NCBI GenBank assembly: GCA_017882785.1
Contig: JADGOV010000010.1
Span: forward strand, 1 to 48,258
Length of the DNA stretch: 48,258 nt
DNA from: Frankiaceae bacterium
GTDB taxonomy: Bacteria > Actinomycetota > Actinomycetes > JADGOV01
Direction of reading: 5' to 3'
The translations under genes were made by a program, and so were the position numbers. Positions 15,715 through 24,179 of this stretch are shown piece by piece. Position 1 is the stretch's first letter; the number at the start of each line of letters is the position of its first letter. Under the pieces are notes generated by a model that was not told the DNA's origin, searched no databases, and was given only the letters and a program-made list of their open reading frames with translations.

Positions 15715-16905
15715 TCATCCCGGGTCAGGCGACTCGGCGGTGCGTGCCCGCCCGAGGCGGCGGATCGCGATCCACACCAGGAGCGCGAGGAGGGCGCCGA
15801 TCGCCAGGGCGGGCAGCAGGAACGACGCTGGCCCGGCGTGCCGCCGGGTGGCCGGCGCAGCCCCACGAGCGGCGCTGGTCGCACCCGAGATCGCCGCGGG
15901 CGGCAGCGGGGCGACCAACCGCCCGACCGGGGTCACCCGCCCGTCTGCGGCGAACCCCCAGGTCAGCAGCGCGGCTGCCTCCTTCCACACCAGGGGATCG
16001 GCGTGCATCAAGGCGACGATCAGGGTGCGCCCGCCACGCCGAGCGGCCCCGACGAAGCTGGCCCGGGCGGCGTCGGTGTAGCCGTTCTTCACCCCCAACG
16101 CACCCGGAAAGTGGGTGAGCAGCTTGTCGTGCGTGGTGATCTGGAAGGTCTTGCCGTGCGGCGCCGGCATCCGCGCCGTGCGGATGGCCACGTAGTGCCG
16201 GAACGACGGCATCGCGAGGCCGGCGCGGCCCATCAGGGCGAGGTCGTAGGCCGAGCTCGTCTGACCTGCGACGTCCAAGCCGTGCACGGTGCGCGGCACC
16301 GTGTCCGAGGCCTGCAGCCGGTGAGCCTCCGCCCGCATGCGGCCCAGTGTGACGGGGAGGCCGCCGTCCGCATCAGCGAGCACGTCGGCCGCGTCATTGG
16401 CCGAGACGACGAGCAACGCGGTGAACAACTGGTCGACCCGCACCGATGATCCGGGGACGAGACCCACCTTCGTCCCGTCCACCATTTCCTCGGCGTTGGT
16501 GACACGGACCACCCGCCGGCTGGAGAGCCGGGGCAACAAGGTGAGCGCAGTGAGGATCTTCAGCGTCGATGCCGGCGCGAACCGGCCGTGCGGGTTGCGC
16601 GCCGCCAAGATCTCACCGGTATCCCCATCGGCGACCACCCAGGACGACGCGGTGATGGCCTTGGGCAGTGCCGCGGCACCGGGGGACACCACCACCGCGG
16701 TGCCGCCCAGCAGACGCCCGCCTACCGGCTCGGCGGCCACCGCGGGCGTCGGGTTGGCCACCGCGGGGTTGGCCACCGCAGGTGTCGGGTCGGCGATCGC
16801 AGGCAGGGCCGGCAGCGCCCCCCCGGCCACCAGGAGCAGCCCGCAAATCACGGCGGCCGCGACTCTGCTGAGGGGCCGACCCGCTCGACGGACGTGGTTG
16901 GGCAT
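15715..16905 (-). CDS. D-alanyl-D-alanine carboxypeptidase (S11, PBP5-like), membrane anchored
   Basis: It trims the terminal D-Ala of peptidoglycan stem peptides outside the membrane. An N-terminal signal peptide (RVAAAVICGLLLVAGGALPALPAIA) is followed by a repetitive Pro/Ala linker (PAVANPAVANPTPAVA), then the penicillin-binding domain (about 80-330) with SxxK as PASTLKIL, SxN as VSANDAA and KTG replaced by KNG in GVKNGYTDAA, a variant frequent in actinobacterial members. A C-terminal helix (FLLPALAIGALLALLVWIAI) anchors it. The track start is TTG 16914; ATG 16905 is preferred and loses only three residues. It diverges from sdhC. Confidence 0.92.
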   Translation of the reverse strand: MPNHVRRAGRPLSRVAAAVICGLLLVAGGALPALPAIADPTPAVANPAVANPTPAVAAEPVGGRLLGGTAVVVSPGAAALPKAITASSWVVADGDTGEILAARNPHGRFAPASTLKILTALTLLPRLSSRRVVRVTNAEEMVDGTKVGLVPGSSVRVDQLFTALLVVSANDAADVLADADGGLPVTLGRMRAEAHRLQASDTVPRTVHGLDVAGQTSSAYDLALMGRAGLAMPSFRHYVAIRTARMPAPHGKTFQITTHDKLLTHFPGALGVKNGYTDAARASFVGAARRGGRTLIVALMHADPLVWKEAAALLTWGFAADGRVTPVGRLVAPLPPAAISGATSAARGAAPATRRHAGPASFLLPALAIGALLALLVWIAIRRLGRARTAESPDPG

Positions 16906-16916
16906 GATGATCAACA

Positions 16917-16934
16917 GGTTAACCCGAGGTAACC
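16917..16934. repeat. Inverted repeat upstream of the carboxypeptidase gene
   Basis: GGTTA and TAACC flank an 8-base spacer just upstream of the carboxypeptidase start. It is a candidate operator. The GTAAC-like halves recall MtrA sites of cell-wall genes, but the spacing does not match the usual direct repeat. Confidence 0.35.
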
Positions 16935-16940
16935 GGGCGC

Positions 16941-16956
16941 CGTGACGTTCATCACA
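16941..16956. promoter_or_regulatory. CRP/GlxR-like palindromic operator
   Basis: CGTGA-CGTTCA-TCACA matches the CRP-family consensus TGTGA-N6-TCACA at nine of ten positions. It lies between the divergent carboxypeptidase gene (36 bases upstream of its ATG) and the sdhCAB-mutase operon (about 140 bases upstream). GlxR/CRP proteins are known to control sdh operons in other actinobacteria, so this is plausible but untested. A possible -10 for sdhC, TAGGAT, lies at 17045-17050. Confidence 0.5.
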
Positions 16957-17096
16957 GTTCCGCCGAACGGCACAGTCGGAGGTGGCAAGCCTGACACCGC
17001 GACGTCACCCGGAACCAGGTCGTCACCGCAAAGTGGGCGGGCCATAGGATTCCCCCCGTAACCACGGTCAACCGCGGCACGACGAAACGGACGTAC

Positions 17097-17894
17097 ATGG
17101 CTACCCAGACGCCCACCGACCGGCCCACCAGCACGACCCGAGCGGCCATCGGTGCCCGCACACTGCGCCACGACTCCTACTGGGTCCAACCGGCATTGAC
17201 CGCCTTCGGCCTGCTGGCGTTCGTGGTGTATTCGACGTTCCGGGCCTTTCAGGGCAGAAACTTCTTCAGCGACCCGTACCTCTCCCCGTTCTACTCGCCG
17301 TGTCTCACCTCGTCCTGCGCGCCGGCGCCGCACATCTCGCTGCTGCCCACGTTCTGGATCATCACCCCGGCGATCTACATCGTGATCTTCCCACTGGGCT
17401 TCCGACTCACGTGCTACTACTACCGCAAGGCGTACTACCGCTCGTTCTGGCTGTCCCCACCGGCCTGCGCGGTTTCCGAGCCGCACGCGAAGTACACCGG
17501 CGAAACGCGCTTCCCACTCATTCTGCAGAACGTGCACCGTTACTTCTTCTACATCGCAGTGATCTTCTGCTTCATCCTGTCCTGGGACGCCATCGTCGCC
17601 TTCGACTTCGGAGGCAGCTTCGGGGTCGGCCTCGGCACTGCCTTCCTCGTGGTGAACGCTGCGCTGATCACGCTCTACACGATCTCCTGCCACTCCTGCC
17701 GACACATCACCGCCGGCCGGCTCAACCACTTCTCCAAACATCCTGTCCGGTACAAGGCGTGGACGGCGGTGTCCCGGCTCAACGAGAAGCACATGCAGCT
17801 GGCCTGGGCAAGCCTGATCTGGGTGGGACTCACCGATCTCTACATCGCGCTGGTCGCGGCCGGCGCGTTCACCGATCCGCACTGGGTGGCCTGA
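17097..17894 (+). CDS. sdhC: Succinate dehydrogenase membrane anchor, Sdh1/Rieske-like type
   Basis: This 265-aa protein has five hydrophobic segments (about residues 32-51, 82-103, 148-170, 175-197 and 233-258) and lies directly upstream of sdhA and sdhB, so it should be the quinone-site anchor. It is rich in Cys and His in or next to the membrane segments: C69, C74, H79, C124, H130, H147 and the cluster C198-H199-x-C201-x-H203. That resembles mycobacterial Sdh1, for which a membrane-embedded Rieske-type iron-sulfur cluster has been described, rather than the short paired SdhC/SdhD haem anchors. No separate SdhD is present. The gene ends 1 base before the sdhA ATG. Cluster type is inferred. 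Confidence 0.82.
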   Translation: MATQTPTDRPTSTTRAAIGARTLRHDSYWVQPALTAFGLLAFVVYSTFRAFQGRNFFSDPYLSPFYSPCLTSSCAPAPHISLLPTFWIITPAIYIVIFPLGFRLTCYYYRKAYYRSFWLSPPACAVSEPHAKYTGETRFPLILQNVHRYFFYIAVIFCFILSWDAIVAFDFGGSFGVGLGTAFLVVNAALITLYTISCHSCRHITAGRLNHFSKHPVRYKAWTAVSRLNEKHMQLAWASLIWVGLTDLYIALVAAGAFTDPHWVA

Positions 17895-17895
17895 G

Positions 17896-19779
17896 ATGTC
17901 CGTATCGATGACTCCGGAACCAACCGCCGCGCCGGCTCCCGCCCAGGGGGTGCCCTACCCGGGTGAGTCGCTGGAGGTCCACGACTACGACGTCGTCGTC
18001 GTCGGCGCGGGCGGAGCCGGCCTGCGGGCCGCGATCGGCGCGCACGAGGCCGGCGCCAGGACGGCGATCGTCTGCAAGTCACTCCTCGGAAAGGCGCACA
18101 CGGTGATGGCCGAGGGCGGCATCGCCGCGTCGATGGCCAACGTGTATCCCGAGGACAACTGGCGGGTGCACTTCCGCGACACGATGCGCGGCGGCAAGAT
18201 GCTCAACCAGTGGCGGATGGCCCAGCTGCACGCGCAGGAGGCACCGGACCGTGTCTGGGAGCTCGAGGAGTGGGGTGCGCTGTTCGACCGGACGCCCGAG
18301 GGTCTGATCAGCCAGCGCGACTTCGGCGGCCACGCGTACGCGAGGTTGGCCCACGTCGGGGACCGGACCGGTCTGGAGATGATCCGCACGCTGCAGCAGC
18401 GGGCCGTCTCCCTCGGCATCGACGTCTACATGGAGTGCACGATCAGCCGCCTGCTCAAGGACGGCGAGGCCATCTCCGGTGCCGTCGGGTACCGGCGACA
18501 GAGCGGCCAGTTTGTGCTCTTCCGTGCCCCAGCAGTCGTGCTGGCCACCGGTGGCATCGGCCGGTCCTTCAAGGTGACCTCGAACTCCTGGGAGTACACC
18601 GGAGACGGGCACTCCCTGACCCTGTGGGCCGGTGGCTCGCTGGTCAACATGGAGTTCGTCCAGTTCCATCCGACAGGCATGGTCTGGCCGCCGTCGGTCA
18701 AGGGCATTCTCGTCACCGAGTCCGTCCGCGGCGACGGCGGGGTGCTGCGCAACTCCGAGGGCCGCCGCTTCATGTTCGACTACATTCCGGAGTTCTTCCG
18801 GGCGGAGACCGCCGAGAGCGAGGAGGAGGGCGACCGGTGGTACACGGACAAGAGGAAGAACCGGCGCCCACCGGAGCTGCTGCCGCGCGATGAGGTCGCC
18901 CGGGCGATCAACTCCGAGGTCAAGGCCGGTCGGGGCAGCCCGCACGGCGGGGTCTTCCTCGACATCGCCAGCCGTCGGGACGCGGAGTACATCCGCAAGC
19001 GGCTGCCCTCCATGTACCACCAGTTCAAGGAGCTGGCCGAGGTCGACATCACCGCCGAGGCGATGGAGGTCGGCCCGACCTGTCACTACGTGATGGGTGG
19101 CGTCGAGGTGGACCCCGACACCCAGGCCGCCGTGGGCGTGCCCGGACTGTACGCGGCCGGTGAGGTGGCCGGCGGCATGCACGGCGCCAATCGGCTGGGC
19201 GGCAACTCCCTCGGTGACCTGTTGGTCTTCGGCAAGCGGGCGGGCGACGCCGCCGCCAGCTACGTCAGCGGACTGGGCGGGCGGCCCGCTGTGGCCGACG
19301 CCGACGTGCACCGGGTGCTCCACGAGGCGTTGCTGCCCTTCGACCTGGCCGGCGCCAGCGGGGAGAAGAAGGTGGAGAACGCCTATGAGCTGCAGGTGGA
19401 GTTGCAGGAGACCATGCACGACCTGGTCGGCATCATCCGCACCCAGAGCGAGCTCGATCGGGCGCTGAAGGAGATCGCGGTGCTGAGGGGCCGGGTGCCC
19501 GACGCGGCAGTGCGGGGCGGACGGGTGTACAACCCCGGGTGGCACCTGGCGATGGACCTGCACTCGATGCTCACGGTGTCGGAGTGCATTGCCAAGGCGG
19601 CCCTGGAGCGTCGGGAGAGCCGAGGGGGGCACACCCGCGACGACTATCCGAAGACCGACCCGGAGTGGGGCACCCTGAACCTCATCGTGCGGTGGGACGG
19701 CCGGGAGGTCACCCTCGATCGGCAGCCGCTGCCGCAGATGCCCGCAGATCTGGCCGAGCTCTTCGAGGAGAAGCACTGA
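17896..19779 (+). CDS. sdhA: Succinate dehydrogenase / fumarate reductase flavoprotein subunit
   Basis: It oxidises succinate to fumarate with covalently bound FAD. The N-terminus has a Rossmann motif DVVVVGAGGAGLRAAI and the FAD-attachment segment KAHTVMAEGGIAAS with H68. VLATGGIGRSF, MEFVQFHPTGM, the active-site region GVLRNSEGRRFM and GEVAGGMHGANRLGGNSLGDLLVFG follow. The 627-aa length is typical of the actinobacterial Sdh1 clade, and the C-terminal helical domain is complete. The TGATG junction with sdhB gives a one-base overlap, so the two are translated together. Confidence 0.96.
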   Translation: MSVSMTPEPTAAPAPAQGVPYPGESLEVHDYDVVVVGAGGAGLRAAIGAHEAGARTAIVCKSLLGKAHTVMAEGGIAASMANVYPEDNWRVHFRDTMRGGKMLNQWRMAQLHAQEAPDRVWELEEWGALFDRTPEGLISQRDFGGHAYARLAHVGDRTGLEMIRTLQQRAVSLGIDVYMECTISRLLKDGEAISGAVGYRRQSGQFVLFRAPAVVLATGGIGRSFKVTSNSWEYTGDGHSLTLWAGGSLVNMEFVQFHPTGMVWPPSVKGILVTESVRGDGGVLRNSEGRRFMFDYIPEFFRAETAESEEEGDRWYTDKRKNRRPPELLPRDEVARAINSEVKAGRGSPHGGVFLDIASRRDAEYIRKRLPSMYHQFKELAEVDITAEAMEVGPTCHYVMGGVEVDPDTQAAVGVPGLYAAGEVAGGMHGANRLGGNSLGDLLVFGKRAGDAAASYVSGLGGRPAVADADVHRVLHEALLPFDLAGASGEKKVENAYELQVELQETMHDLVGIIRTQSELDRALKEIAVLRGRVPDAAVRGGRVYNPGWHLAMDLHSMLTVSECIAKAALERRESRGGHTRDDYPKTDPEWGTLNLIVRWDGREVTLDRQPLPQMPADLAELFEEKH

Positions 19780-20543
19780 TGGGCTACGACCTGACACTGA
19801 AGCTCTGGCGGGGCGACGCCACGGGTGGTGACTTCGTGGAGTACGTGGTCCCGGTGGAGGAAGGCGAAGTCGTCCTCGACGCCATCCACACCGTGCAGCG
19901 GATGCACGCCGGTGACCTGTCGGTGCGGTGGAACTGCAAGGCCGGCAAGTGCGGGTCGTGTAGCGCCGAGATCGACGGCCGGCCGCGGCTGATGTGCATG
20001 ACCCGGCTGTCCTCGTTCGAGCGGGAAGCGACTATTACCGTGAACCCGCTGCGGACGTTCCCGGTGATCAGGGACCTGGTGACGGACGTCGCCTACAACT
20101 ATGAGAAGGCCAAGCAGGTGCCCGCCTTCGCGCCCGGGCCGCGGGAGAAGGACGGCACCCGGCGGATGGCCCAGGTCGACGTCGAGCGCTCGCAGGAGTT
20201 CCGCAAGTGCATCGAGTGCTTCCTGTGTCAGAACGTCTGTCACGTCATCCGCGACCACGAGGAGAACAAGAAGTCGTTCTCCGGGCCGCGGTTCCTCATC
20301 CGCCTCGCCGAGCTGGACATGCATCCGCTGGACACCCTGGATCGGCGGGACATCGCCACCGAGACCGCCGGCATCGGCATGTGCAACATCACCAAGTGCT
20401 GCACGGAGGTCTGCCCGGAGAACATCCACCTCACCGACAACGCGATCATCCCGCTCAAGGAGCGGGTGGTCGACCGCCGATATGACCCCATCGGCAAGCT
20501 CCTGGGCATCGGGCGACGCAAGCAGGGCGAGTCCCCGTCATGA
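19779..20543 (+). CDS. sdhB: Succinate dehydrogenase iron-sulfur subunit
   Basis: It carries electrons from FAD to the membrane anchor through three clusters. Ligands are visible for [2Fe-2S] (C53, C58, C61, C73 in CKAGKCGSC and LMC), one [4Fe-4S] (C145, C148, C151, C155 in [11 protein letters not shown]), and a second cluster (C203, C208 or C209, C213 in [12 protein letters not shown]). The track ORF starts 80 codons too early, inside sdhA; the real start is ATG 19779 ([10 protein letters not shown]), giving 254 aa. Its stop overlaps the mutase ATG by four bases. Confidence 0.96.
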   Translation: MGYDLTLKLWRGDATGGDFVEYVVPVEEGEVVLDAIHTVQRMHAGDLSVRWNCKAGKCGSCSAEIDGRPRLMCMTRLSSFEREATITVNPLRTFPVIRDLVTDVAYNYEKAKQVPAFAPGPREKDGTRRMAQVDVERSQEFRKCIECFLCQNVCHVIRDHEENKKSFSGPRFLIRLAELDMHPLDTLDRRDIATETAGIGMCNITKCCTEVCPENIHLTDNAIIPLKERVVDRRYDPIGKLLGIGRRKQGESPS

Positions 20544-22132
20544 CCCGTGAGTCGGAGTCGGGGCGGCCCATCGCGCCGGTCTACCGGCCGGGCGACCTTG
20601 CCGGATTCGACCCCGCGGTGCAGCTGGGGGAGCCGGGGGAGTTCCCGTTCACCCGCGGCGTGTATCCGAGCATGTTCACCGGCCGACCCTGGACGATGCG
20701 GCAGTACGCCGGCTTCGGCACCGCCCGGGAGTCCAACGAGCGCTACCATTCCCTGCTCGCCGCCGGCAGTACCGGTCTGTCGGTCGCTTTCGACCTGCCC
20801 ACGCAGATGGGCTACGACTCCGACGCGCCGATCGCCGCCGGGGAGATCGGCAAGGTCGGGGTAGCCATCGACTCGATCGATGACATGCGGCTGCTCTTCG
20901 ACGGCATCCCGTTGGACAAGGTGTCCACGTCGATGACCATCAACGCGCCGGCGGCCCTGCTGCTGCTGCTCTATCAACTCGTCGGCGAGGAGCAGGGCGT
21001 CGACCCGCGGCGGCTCACCGGGACCACCCAGAACGACGTCCTCAAGGAGTACATCGCCCGCGGCACCTACATCTTCCCGCCGCAGCCCTCGCTGCGGCTC
21101 ATCACCGACATCTTCCGGTACTGCAAGGCGGAGATTCCGCGCTGGAACACGATCTCCATCTCCGGTTACCACATGGGGGAAGCGGGGGCCACGCCCGTAC
21201 AAGAGATCGCCTTCACCATCGCCAACGGCATCGAGTACGTGCGGGCCGCGCTCTCGGCCGGGATGGACATCGACAGCTTCGCCCCCCGGCTGGCCTTCTT
21301 CTTCGTCAGCCGCACCACGCTGCTGGAGGAGGTGGCCAAGTTCCGCGCGGCCCGGCGGATCTGGGCGCACGTCATGCGGGAGGAGTTCGGCGCCAAGGAT
21401 CCGAAGTCGCTCATGCTGCGCTTCCACACCCAGACGGCCGGAGTGCAACTCACCGCCCAGCAGCCGGAGGTCAACCTCATCCGGGTCACCGTGCAGGCGC
21501 TTGCGGCGGTGTTCGGCGGCACGCAGTCGCTGCACACCAACTCCTACGACGAAGCCATCGCGCTCCCCTCGGAGAAGGCTGCCCGGCTGGCGGTGCGTAC
21601 CCAGCAGGTCCTGGCCAGCGAGACCGATCTGACCGCGACCGTGGACCCCTTCGCCGGCTCCTACGCGGTCGAGTCGCTGACCGACGACATCGAGGGTCGG
21701 GCGCGGGAGCTCATGGCCACCGTAGAGGACATGGGCGGCGCCGTCGCGGCCATCGAGCGCGGCTTCCAGAAGAACGAGATCGAAGGGGCGGCGTACCGCA
21801 TCACCCAGGGCATCGAGAGTGGCGAGCGGGTGGTGGTCGGGGTGAACGCGTACGTGCGGGAGGCCGACGAGCATTACGAGCCGCTCCGGGTCAATCCGGC
21901 CATCGAGGCCGAGCAGGCCGAGCGGCTGGCGACGCTGCGCCGGGACCGGGACAACGCCGAGGTCAACCGCGCCCTGGACGACCTGCGCAAAGCGGCCGAA
22001 GGGCCCTCCGGAGGTACGGACAACACGCTGTACCCGATGCGGGAGGCCCTGCGCGCCCGAGCGACGGTCGGTGAGGTCTGCGACGCGCTGCGGGAGATCT
22101 GGGGCGTGTATCGGCCCGCCGACGCGATGTGA
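20540..22132 (+). CDS. Methylmalonyl-CoA mutase family large (alpha/N-terminal) subunit, no B12 domain
   Basis: The 530-aa protein is the TIM-barrel half of a coenzyme-B12-dependent acyl-CoA mutase, with [57 protein letters not shown] and [16 protein letters not shown]56 (RQYAGF) and R174 ([10 protein letters not shown]) correspond to the Tyr89 and Arg207 pair that selects methylmalonyl-CoA; isobutyryl-CoA mutase has Phe and Gln there. The C-terminal cobalamin domain with DxHxxG is absent, so a separate small B12-binding subunit, not in this window, should complete it. Its four-base overlap with sdhB places it in the sdh operon, matching the route from propionyl-CoA to succinate. Confidence 0.92.
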   Translation: MTRESESGRPIAPVYRPGDLAGFDPAVQLGEPGEFPFTRGVYPSMFTGRPWTMRQYAGFGTARESNERYHSLLAAGSTGLSVAFDLPTQMGYDSDAPIAAGEIGKVGVAIDSIDDMRLLFDGIPLDKVSTSMTINAPAALLLLLYQLVGEEQGVDPRRLTGTTQNDVLKEYIARGTYIFPPQPSLRLITDIFRYCKAEIPRWNTISISGYHMGEAGATPVQEIAFTIANGIEYVRAALSAGMDIDSFAPRLAFFFVSRTTLLEEVAKFRAARRIWAHVMREEFGAKDPKSLMLRFHTQTAGVQLTAQQPEVNLIRVTVQALAAVFGGTQSLHTNSYDEAIALPSEKAARLAVRTQQVLASETDLTATVDPFAGSYAVESLTDDIEGRARELMATVEDMGGAVAAIERGFQKNEIEGAAYRITQGIESGERVVVGVNAYVREADEHYEPLRVNPAIEAEQAERLATLRRDRDNAEVNRALDDLRKAAEGPSGGTDNTLYPMREALRARATVGEVCDALREIWGVYRPADAM

Positions 22133-22217
22133 GGGTGCCCGGCGGGTCCCGCTTGGGTGGCCGGGGGTTCGCGCGGCCGACTTGACTGCCGGCCGCCGGC
22201 GCGGGTGTTGGGAGGCA

Positions 22218-22282
22218 AGCGGGGTGCGTGGGGTGGCGCGGCGATAGCGTCGCGAGCGGGGTGCGTGGGGTGGCGCGGCGAT
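22218..22282. repeat. 28-bp perfect direct repeat in intergenic spacer
   Basis: The 28-base sequence beginning AGCGGGGTGCGTGGGG and ending CGCGGCGAT occurs at 22218-22245 and 22255-22282, a 37-base period. It lies in the 270-bp non-coding gap between the mutase and esterase genes and is followed directly by an inverted repeat. Confidence 0.85.
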
Positions 22283-22336
22283 CATGCTGGAAGGGTCGTT
22301 TCGCAGCGTAGCCCAACGTGCTTTTCAGCATGATCG
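22279..22336. repeat. Imperfect inverted repeat (REP-like hairpin)
   Basis: CGATCATGCTG (22279-22289) is the exact reverse complement of CAGCATGATCG (22326-22336), with a 36-base spacer; the match extends imperfectly inward through GAA and TTTT. It could form a long hairpin, act as a terminator for the sdh-mutase operon, or be one copy of a dispersed element. It is less GC-rich than its surroundings. Confidence 0.6.
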
Positions 22337-22402
22337 GCGCGGCCGGCGCCTGCCCGCGCGGAAGTGGTCTCCCGCCAGCTTGCCCCAGCGGACACTGGAC
22401 CG

Positions 22403-23533
22403 GTGTCGAAGGCAGGGGCGTCCGGGTGGCGATGGTGGTTGTTCGCCCTTGTGCCGGTCCTCCTCCTCCTCACCTGTGGGCTGGTGGCCGATGCCGGTCC
22501 CCGGCTGACCGGTCCCGCCGTGGCGTCGTCGGTCCGGACCATCTCCGTGCCCGACAGGGGCCATAGCCGGAAGGTGCTGGTCTACCGGCCACCGGTGCCT
22601 GACAATGTCACGTTGCCGGTGGTGTACTTCTTGCACGGAGTGCCCGGCAGTCCCGATGACGCCGTCACCGGTGGCGTCGTGGCCGAGGCCGCACGGCTTG
22701 CCGATGCCGGACGTCCCTTCGTGGTGGCTGCGCCGGACGGCAACGGCACCCGGTCCGACACCGAATGGGCGGACTCCCGCGACGGCCGGGATCGGCTGGA
22801 GAGCTTCGTCGTCGGGCCGCTCATCGCCGCGGTGGAGCGAACGAACAGGCGACCCGCGGAACGACGCGCGCTGGTCGGCTTCTCCATGGGCGGGTACGGC
22901 GCAGCGAACATCGCGCTGCACCATCCGATGCTCTACGGCGGCTTCGCCTCGGTCAGCGGTTACTTCACGGTCGACGACCCGGACGGCGTCTTCGGTGGGG
23001 ATCCGGCGGTCGAGCGGGCCAACAGCCCGGATCAGCACACTTCCGACTGGGGTGGGCACTGGGCGGTGCTCGTGGAGGGCTCCTCCGATCGGCTGCACCT
23101 GGTCCGCGGTGAGGCGCCGCGGATGGCCGGCCTGCTGCGGGCCGCCGGCGCTGCGGTGACGCTGCGCGTGGTGTCAGGCGGCCACGACATCGGCCTCGTC
23201 AGCTACGCCCTGCCACTGGTCCTGGACAAGCTGCCGCCGTACCGCGAGCCGAGCAGCCGGCCCTACAAGCCGGGGAGCAGCCCGCGCAGCAGCGCGCCCA
23301 TCCGCTCGGCAGCCGCATCCCCGGCGACGATCACCTCGGAGTGGCTCAGTGGCGCGCCGGTCACCCCGGCCGCCAGGTTGGTGACCAGGGAGACCGCCAG
23401 CACTTCGGCGCCGGCGGCGCGGGCGGCGATGGCCTCCAGCACGGTGGACATGCCGACGAGATCGGCGCCGAGTGTCCGCAGCATGGCGATCTCCGCGGGC
23501 GTCTCGAACTGTGGGCCCGGCATGCCGGCGTAG
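22403..23533 (+). CDS. Alpha/beta-hydrolase esterase (esterase D/antigen 85-like), probably membrane-anchored or secreted
   Basis: An N-terminal hydrophobic segment ([23 protein letters not shown]) directs it to the envelope. The hydrolase core has [15 protein letters not shown] (oxyanion region), the nucleophile elbow [10 protein letters not shown] with Ser, and GGHDIGL with the probable catalytic His, typical of S-formylglutathione hydrolase/mycolyltransferase-like esterases. GTG 22403 (VSKAGASGW) gives a compact signal sequence; GTG 22364 would add 13 residues. The recognisable fold ends near LPPYREP, about 23250, but no stop follows until 23531-23533, so the last 90 or so residues are read antisense through the 3' end of deoD. 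That tail is Ser/Ala/Pro-rich and may not be a real domain. The substrate is unknown. Confidence 0.75.
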   Translation: MSKAGASGWRWWLFALVPVLLLLTCGLVADAGPRLTGPAVASSVRTISVPDRGHSRKVLVYRPPVPDNVTLPVVYFLHGVPGSPDDAVTGGVVAEAARLADAGRPFVVAAPDGNGTRSDTEWADSRDGRDRLESFVVGPLIAAVERTNRRPAERRALVGFSMGGYGAANIALHHPMLYGGFASVSGYFTVDDPDGVFGGDPAVERANSPDQHTSDWGGHWAVLVEGSSDRLHLVRGEAPRMAGLLRAAGAAVTLRVVSGGHDIGLVSYALPLVLDKLPPYREPSSRPYKPGSSPRSSAPIRSAAASPATITSEWLSGAPVTPAARLVTRETASTSAPAARAAMASSTVDMPTRSAPSVRSMAISAGVSNCGPGMPA

Positions 23534-24078
23534 ACGCCGTCGCGCAGCGTGGGGTCCAGCCGCCCTGCCAGCCGGCGGAGGCGGGCGGAATACAGGTCGG
23601 TGAGATCGACGAACTCGGCGCCGGCCAGGGGGGAGCGCCAGGTGAGGTTGAGGTGGTCGCGGACCAGTACCGGCTGCCCGACGGCCAGGCTCGGGTCCAC
23701 CGCGCCGGCGGCATTGGTCAGGACCACGACCCGGCAGCCGGCGGCGACGGCCGTACGCACGCCGTGCACCACCGCGGCCGCGTCGCCGCCTTCGTAGAGG
23801 TGCGTACGGCCCAGCTGCACCAGCACCCGGACGCCGTCGAGGTCCACCGAGCGCAGCACACCGGCGTGCCCGATCGCGGCAGGTGGTCGAAAGCCCGGCA
23901 GGTCGGTGGCCGGGAACTGCGCTCTTGCCGGTCCCAGCAGCTCCGCGACCGGCATCCACCCCGATCCCAACACGACCGCCACGTCGTGCCGGCTCTGCCC
24001 GGTGCGATCCGCGAGCTGCGCAGCTGCGGCCCTGGCCAGCTCCGCTGGATCCCCCGGCGACCCGGGGGGGCAATCCAT
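23263..24078 (-). CDS. deoD: Purine nucleoside phosphorylase (trimeric type)
   Basis: It cleaves purine nucleosides with phosphate in the salvage pathway. The family blocks are [62 protein letters not shown] and [15 protein letters not shown], followed by LVTNLAAG with the base-binding Asn. I prefer ATG 24078 ([11 protein letters not shown]) with an AAGG element upstream, giving 271 aa, the usual size; the track start adds 21 residues. Its 3' end overlaps the esterase ORF tail antisense by 271 bases. It diverges from the carboxylate-amine ligase gene. Confidence 0.93.
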   Translation of the reverse strand: MDCPPGSPGDPAELARAAAAQLADRTGQSRHDVAVVLGSGWMPVAELLGPARAQFPATDLPGFRPPAAIGHAGVLRSVDLDGVRVLVQLGRTHLYEGGDAAAVVHGVRTAVAAGCRVVVLTNAAGAVDPSLAVGQPVLVRDHLNLTWRSPLAGAEFVDLTDLYSARLRRLAGRLDPTLRDGVYAGMPGPQFETPAEIAMLRTLGADLVGMSTVLEAIAARAAGAEVLAVSLVTNLAAGVTGAPLSHSEVIVAGDAAAERMGALLRGLLPGL

Positions 24079-24179
24079 CACGAACCGTGACCTTACCCGG
24101 CGCCCGGGTACAGTCGGCCCGGGTAGGTGTCGCGGTCCCACGGCGTTGCCAGACTGACTGCCGCGAGAAAATCGGAGGC

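Noticed and set aside
16917-16934. MtrA binding site as a firm call
   Set aside because: Half sites are inverted with 8-base spacing, not the GTAAC direct-repeat spacing expected; kept only as an inverted repeat.
18079-19797. 572-aa antisense ORF across sdhA
   Set aside because: It is a shadow of sdhA with no recognisable domain; the sense frame has all flavoprotein motifs.
20240-22285. 681-aa antisense ORF across the mutase
   Set aside because: It is a shadow with low-complexity charged sequence and no domain.
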